Of a stretch of DNA of 24,151 bases, positions 22,239 to 24,151 are shown one piece after another. The DNA comes from JAGPCH01 sp039810605. GTDB taxonomy: Bacteria; Bacteroidota; Ignavibacteria; Tepidaquicellales; Tepidaquicellaceae. The DNA lies in the NCBI GenBank assembly GCA_039810605.1, contig JBDHXH010000039.1:1-24151 (forward strand). The letters run 5' to 3'. The position numbers were made by a program, and so were the translations under genes. The stretch's first letter is position 1. Each line of letters begins with the position of its first letter. Under the pieces are notes generated by a model that was not told the origin of the DNA, did not search any database, and saw nothing but the letters and a program-made list of their open reading frames with translations.

Positions 22239-24151
22239 ATGGAGATAAAGTATCTAAAGGGTGTAGGCGAAAAAAGAGCTGAAGCATTTTCCAACATCGG
22301 AATCAATGAGATTGACGACTTCCTCAATTTTATTCCTCGCGCGTATCTAAAACAAATTGACATCAGGGAAATCTTCTCACATAAGAATGAGAACATCGTA
22401 ATTGCAGGCAAAATCATAGACGTAGCCTATCCGAGAAAGAGTCATCATCCCCTGAAGGTCGTGATAAAAGACAGAACAGGAGCGATCGACATTCCGATTT
22501 TCGGCAAATCAGAATTTCGCTCTAAACAGTTCAGGCTGAATGAGAGTTTTCTATTCTGGATAAAATGTACCGACGAAGACTTCAGTTCCCTCCCGAAAAT
22601 CAGTTACAGAGATCATCTTAAACTCAATGAATCTGACATTCACGAGAAAGACTTCCTGAAATTTAGATTCATTCCCTTGTATGAACTTGCGGGTGTTTTG
22701 AAAAAGACATGGATAAGACCTCTGCTTCTTTCTAAAATTGTTTTCAATGCATTCAGTTCCTTGCTGAAAACAAATCCGGACTACATAAATGAAACTATCC
22801 CTGAAAATCTTCTCAAGGATAATAATCTAATCAGCAGAAAAGAGGCAATACTTCGCATCAACTTTCCTTCGCAGCTTTCTGATGTTGAGACTGCGCGAAG
22901 AAGGCTTGCATTCGAAGAACTGTTTTATCTTGAATTGATTCTCGCGCTGAAGAAAATTTCGATTCAGAATGAGAAGAAGGGAATAAAATTCGATAAAGAC
23001 ATAAAAGAAATTACCGAAAGATTTAAAAGCATTTTACCTTATGAATTAACCTCCGCACAAAAAAGAGTCATCAATGAAATATTCTCCGACATGAGATCCG
23101 ATAAGTGCATGAACAGACTGCTTCAGGGCGATGTGGGAAGCGGCAAAACTATCGTCGCAATTTTTTCAATGCTCATTGCAATTGAAAACGGATATCAGGC
23201 TGCAATAATGTGTCCGACAGAATTACTGGCGGAACAGCATTATAAAACCATTTCTGAATTAGTCGGCAAAATCAATATAAAAGTAGTGCTTCTTGTGGGA
23301 GGACAAAAGAAGAAACTTCGTGAAGAAATTCTCGAAGGAATCAAATCCGGAACTACGAATCTGATCATCGGAACTCACGCTCTGATACAGGAGAAAGTAG
23401 AGTTTAATAATCTCGGCATTGTAGTCATTGATGAACAACATAAATTCGGAGTTATGCAGCGGGCTAAATTGAAAGAGAAAGGACTAAATCCCGATGTCCT
23501 TGTTATGACTGCCACTCCGATTCCCAGAACACTTTCCATGACATATTACGGAGATCTCGATGTCTCTGTGATTGATGAGCTTCCTCTGAACCGGATTCCC
23601 GTGAAGACAGCATTGCGAAACGAAGAAGATAAGAGCCGAATTTATTCATTCGTCAAAGAAGAAATTAAAAAGGGCAGGCAAGTTTACATTGTCTTTCCGC
23701 TGATAGATGAATCAGAAAAGACAGACTTGAAATCAGCAGAAGAAAATTTTAAACACCTCAAAGAAATTATCTTTAATGAATTCAAAGTCGGAATGATTCA
23801 CGGAAGAATGCTGTGGTATGAAAAGGATGAAGTTACGGAAGATTTCAGAAGCAGGAAAATTGACATCCTTGTTTCGACTACAGTTATCGAAGTCGGGATT
23901 GACATTCCGAATGCCACTATCATGATAATCGAGGATGCGCAGAGATTCGGACTATCGCAGCTTCATCAGTTAAGAGGCAGAGTTGGACGCGGAGCTGATC
24001 AGTCATACTGTATTCTGATTGCGCGGAATCTCGATGAGACTTCCGAAAAAAGACTGAAGATACTTTGCGAGACGACCGACGGATTCAGGATCGCAGAAAC
24101 TGATATGGAGATTCGCGGACCGGGAGAATTTTTCGGCATCCGCCAATCCGG
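22239..24151 (+). CDS. recG: ATP-dependent DNA helicase RecG (3' truncated by the window end)
   Basis: About 637 codons are present, without a stop; the family is near 700, so some 50-60 residues are missing. RecG remodels stalled replication forks and Holliday junctions. It starts MEIKYLKGVGEKRAEAF, as RecG does, with a helix-hairpin-like wedge followed by an OB fold (residues ~50-120). Helicase motifs are GDVGSGKT (297-304), DEQHKFGV (from 398), MTATPIPRTLSM, and STTVIEVGIDIPNATIMIIE...RFGLSQLHQLRGRVGRG. The ATG at 22239 is the first in-frame start; a Shine-Dalgarno is absent. Confidence 0.97.
   Translation, partial: MEIKYLKGVGEKRAEAFSNIGINEIDDFLNFIPRAYLKQIDIREIFSHKNENIVIAGKIIDVAYPRKSHHPLKVVIKDRTGAIDIPIFGKSEFRSKQFRLNESFLFWIKCTDEDFSSLPKISYRDHLKLNESDIHEKDFLKFRFIPLYELAGVLKKTWIRPLLLSKIVFNAFSSLLKTNPDYINETIPENLLKDNNLISRKEAILRINFPSQLSDVETARRRLAFEELFYLELILALKKISIQNEKKGIKFDKDIKEITERFKSILPYELTSAQKRVINEIFSDMRSDKCMNRLLQGDVGSGKTIVAIFSMLIAIENGYQAAIMCPTELLAEQHYKTISELVGKINIKVVLLVGGQKKKLREEILEGIKSGTTNLIIGTHALIQEKVEFNNLGIVVIDEQHKFGVMQRAKLKEKGLNPDVLVMTATPIPRTLSMTYYGDLDVSVIDELPLNRIPVKTALRNEEDKSRIYSFVKEEIKKGRQVYIVFPLIDESEKTDLKSAEENFKHLKEIIFNEFKVGMIHGRMLWYEKDEVTEDFRSRKIDILVSTTVIEVGIDIPNATIMIIEDAQRFGLSQLHQLRGRVGRGADQSYCILIARNLDETSEKRLKILCETTDGFRIAETDMEIRGPGEFFGIRQS

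Overview
The window looks like a chromosomal segment of a Gram-negative bacterium of the Bacteroidota/Chlorobiota/Ignavibacteriota side of the FCB group, most likely Ignavibacteria-like. The evidence is as follows. Three secreted proteins end in the 'YPNPFNPST...' type sorting domain used with the type IX secretion system. The DNA is AT-rich. Only one gene has a clear Shine-Dalgarno sequence, and several genes appear to start at TTG. Tryptophan is degraded by a kynurenine/meta-cleavage type route. The assignment rests on gene content only; no 16S or other marker tree could be made.

Layout. Positions 1-3700 (minus strand) hold a stand-alone C-terminal half of carbamoyl-phosphate synthase large subunit (split carB) and a short, solitary NuoG-type iron-sulfur protein, separated by a good terminator. 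From 3867 to 10229 all genes are on the plus strand: a degenerate response-regulator receiver protein, a secreted GH16 glucanase with a small secreted companion, a sodium:solute symporter, a membrane PAP2 protein with sphingomyelin-synthase-like motifs, a RidA-family protein, 3-hydroxyanthranilate dioxygenase and ACMS decarboxylase. The last two are consecutive enzymes of tryptophan/kynurenine catabolism. A convergent SDR dehydrogenase (10270-10980, minus) closes this part.

A 478-base non-coding stretch (10981-11458) carries a three-copy 10-bp repeat, a degenerate duplicated unit and a 29-bp near-perfect palindrome. From 11459 to 19183 come a tRNA-dihydrouridine synthase, a slipin/Band 7 protein overlapping a secreted NagZ-like GH3 enzyme, a secreted 10-repeat FG-GAP/VCBS protein, and an Omp28-like thioredoxin-fold protein; the last two carry C-terminal sorting domains. 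A strong hairpin at 19239-19271 separates them from a minus-strand pair: a Tat-exported phospholipase C/acid phosphatase-type phosphoesterase and a secreted adhesin-like protein. The window ends inside recG (plus strand, 3' truncated).

The most unusual structure is a dispersed family of tandem heptamers (GTGAATC/GTGAGTC and variants) in three intergenic gaps (4247-4365, 8571-8642, 12439-12550). The arrays begin at or shortly after a stop codon, occur in both orientations, and are rich in GANTC sites. I find no complete defence system, CRISPR array, phage, insertion sequence, tRNA or rRNA. The heptamer arrays and the 11-kb repeat region are the best candidates for something undescribed.
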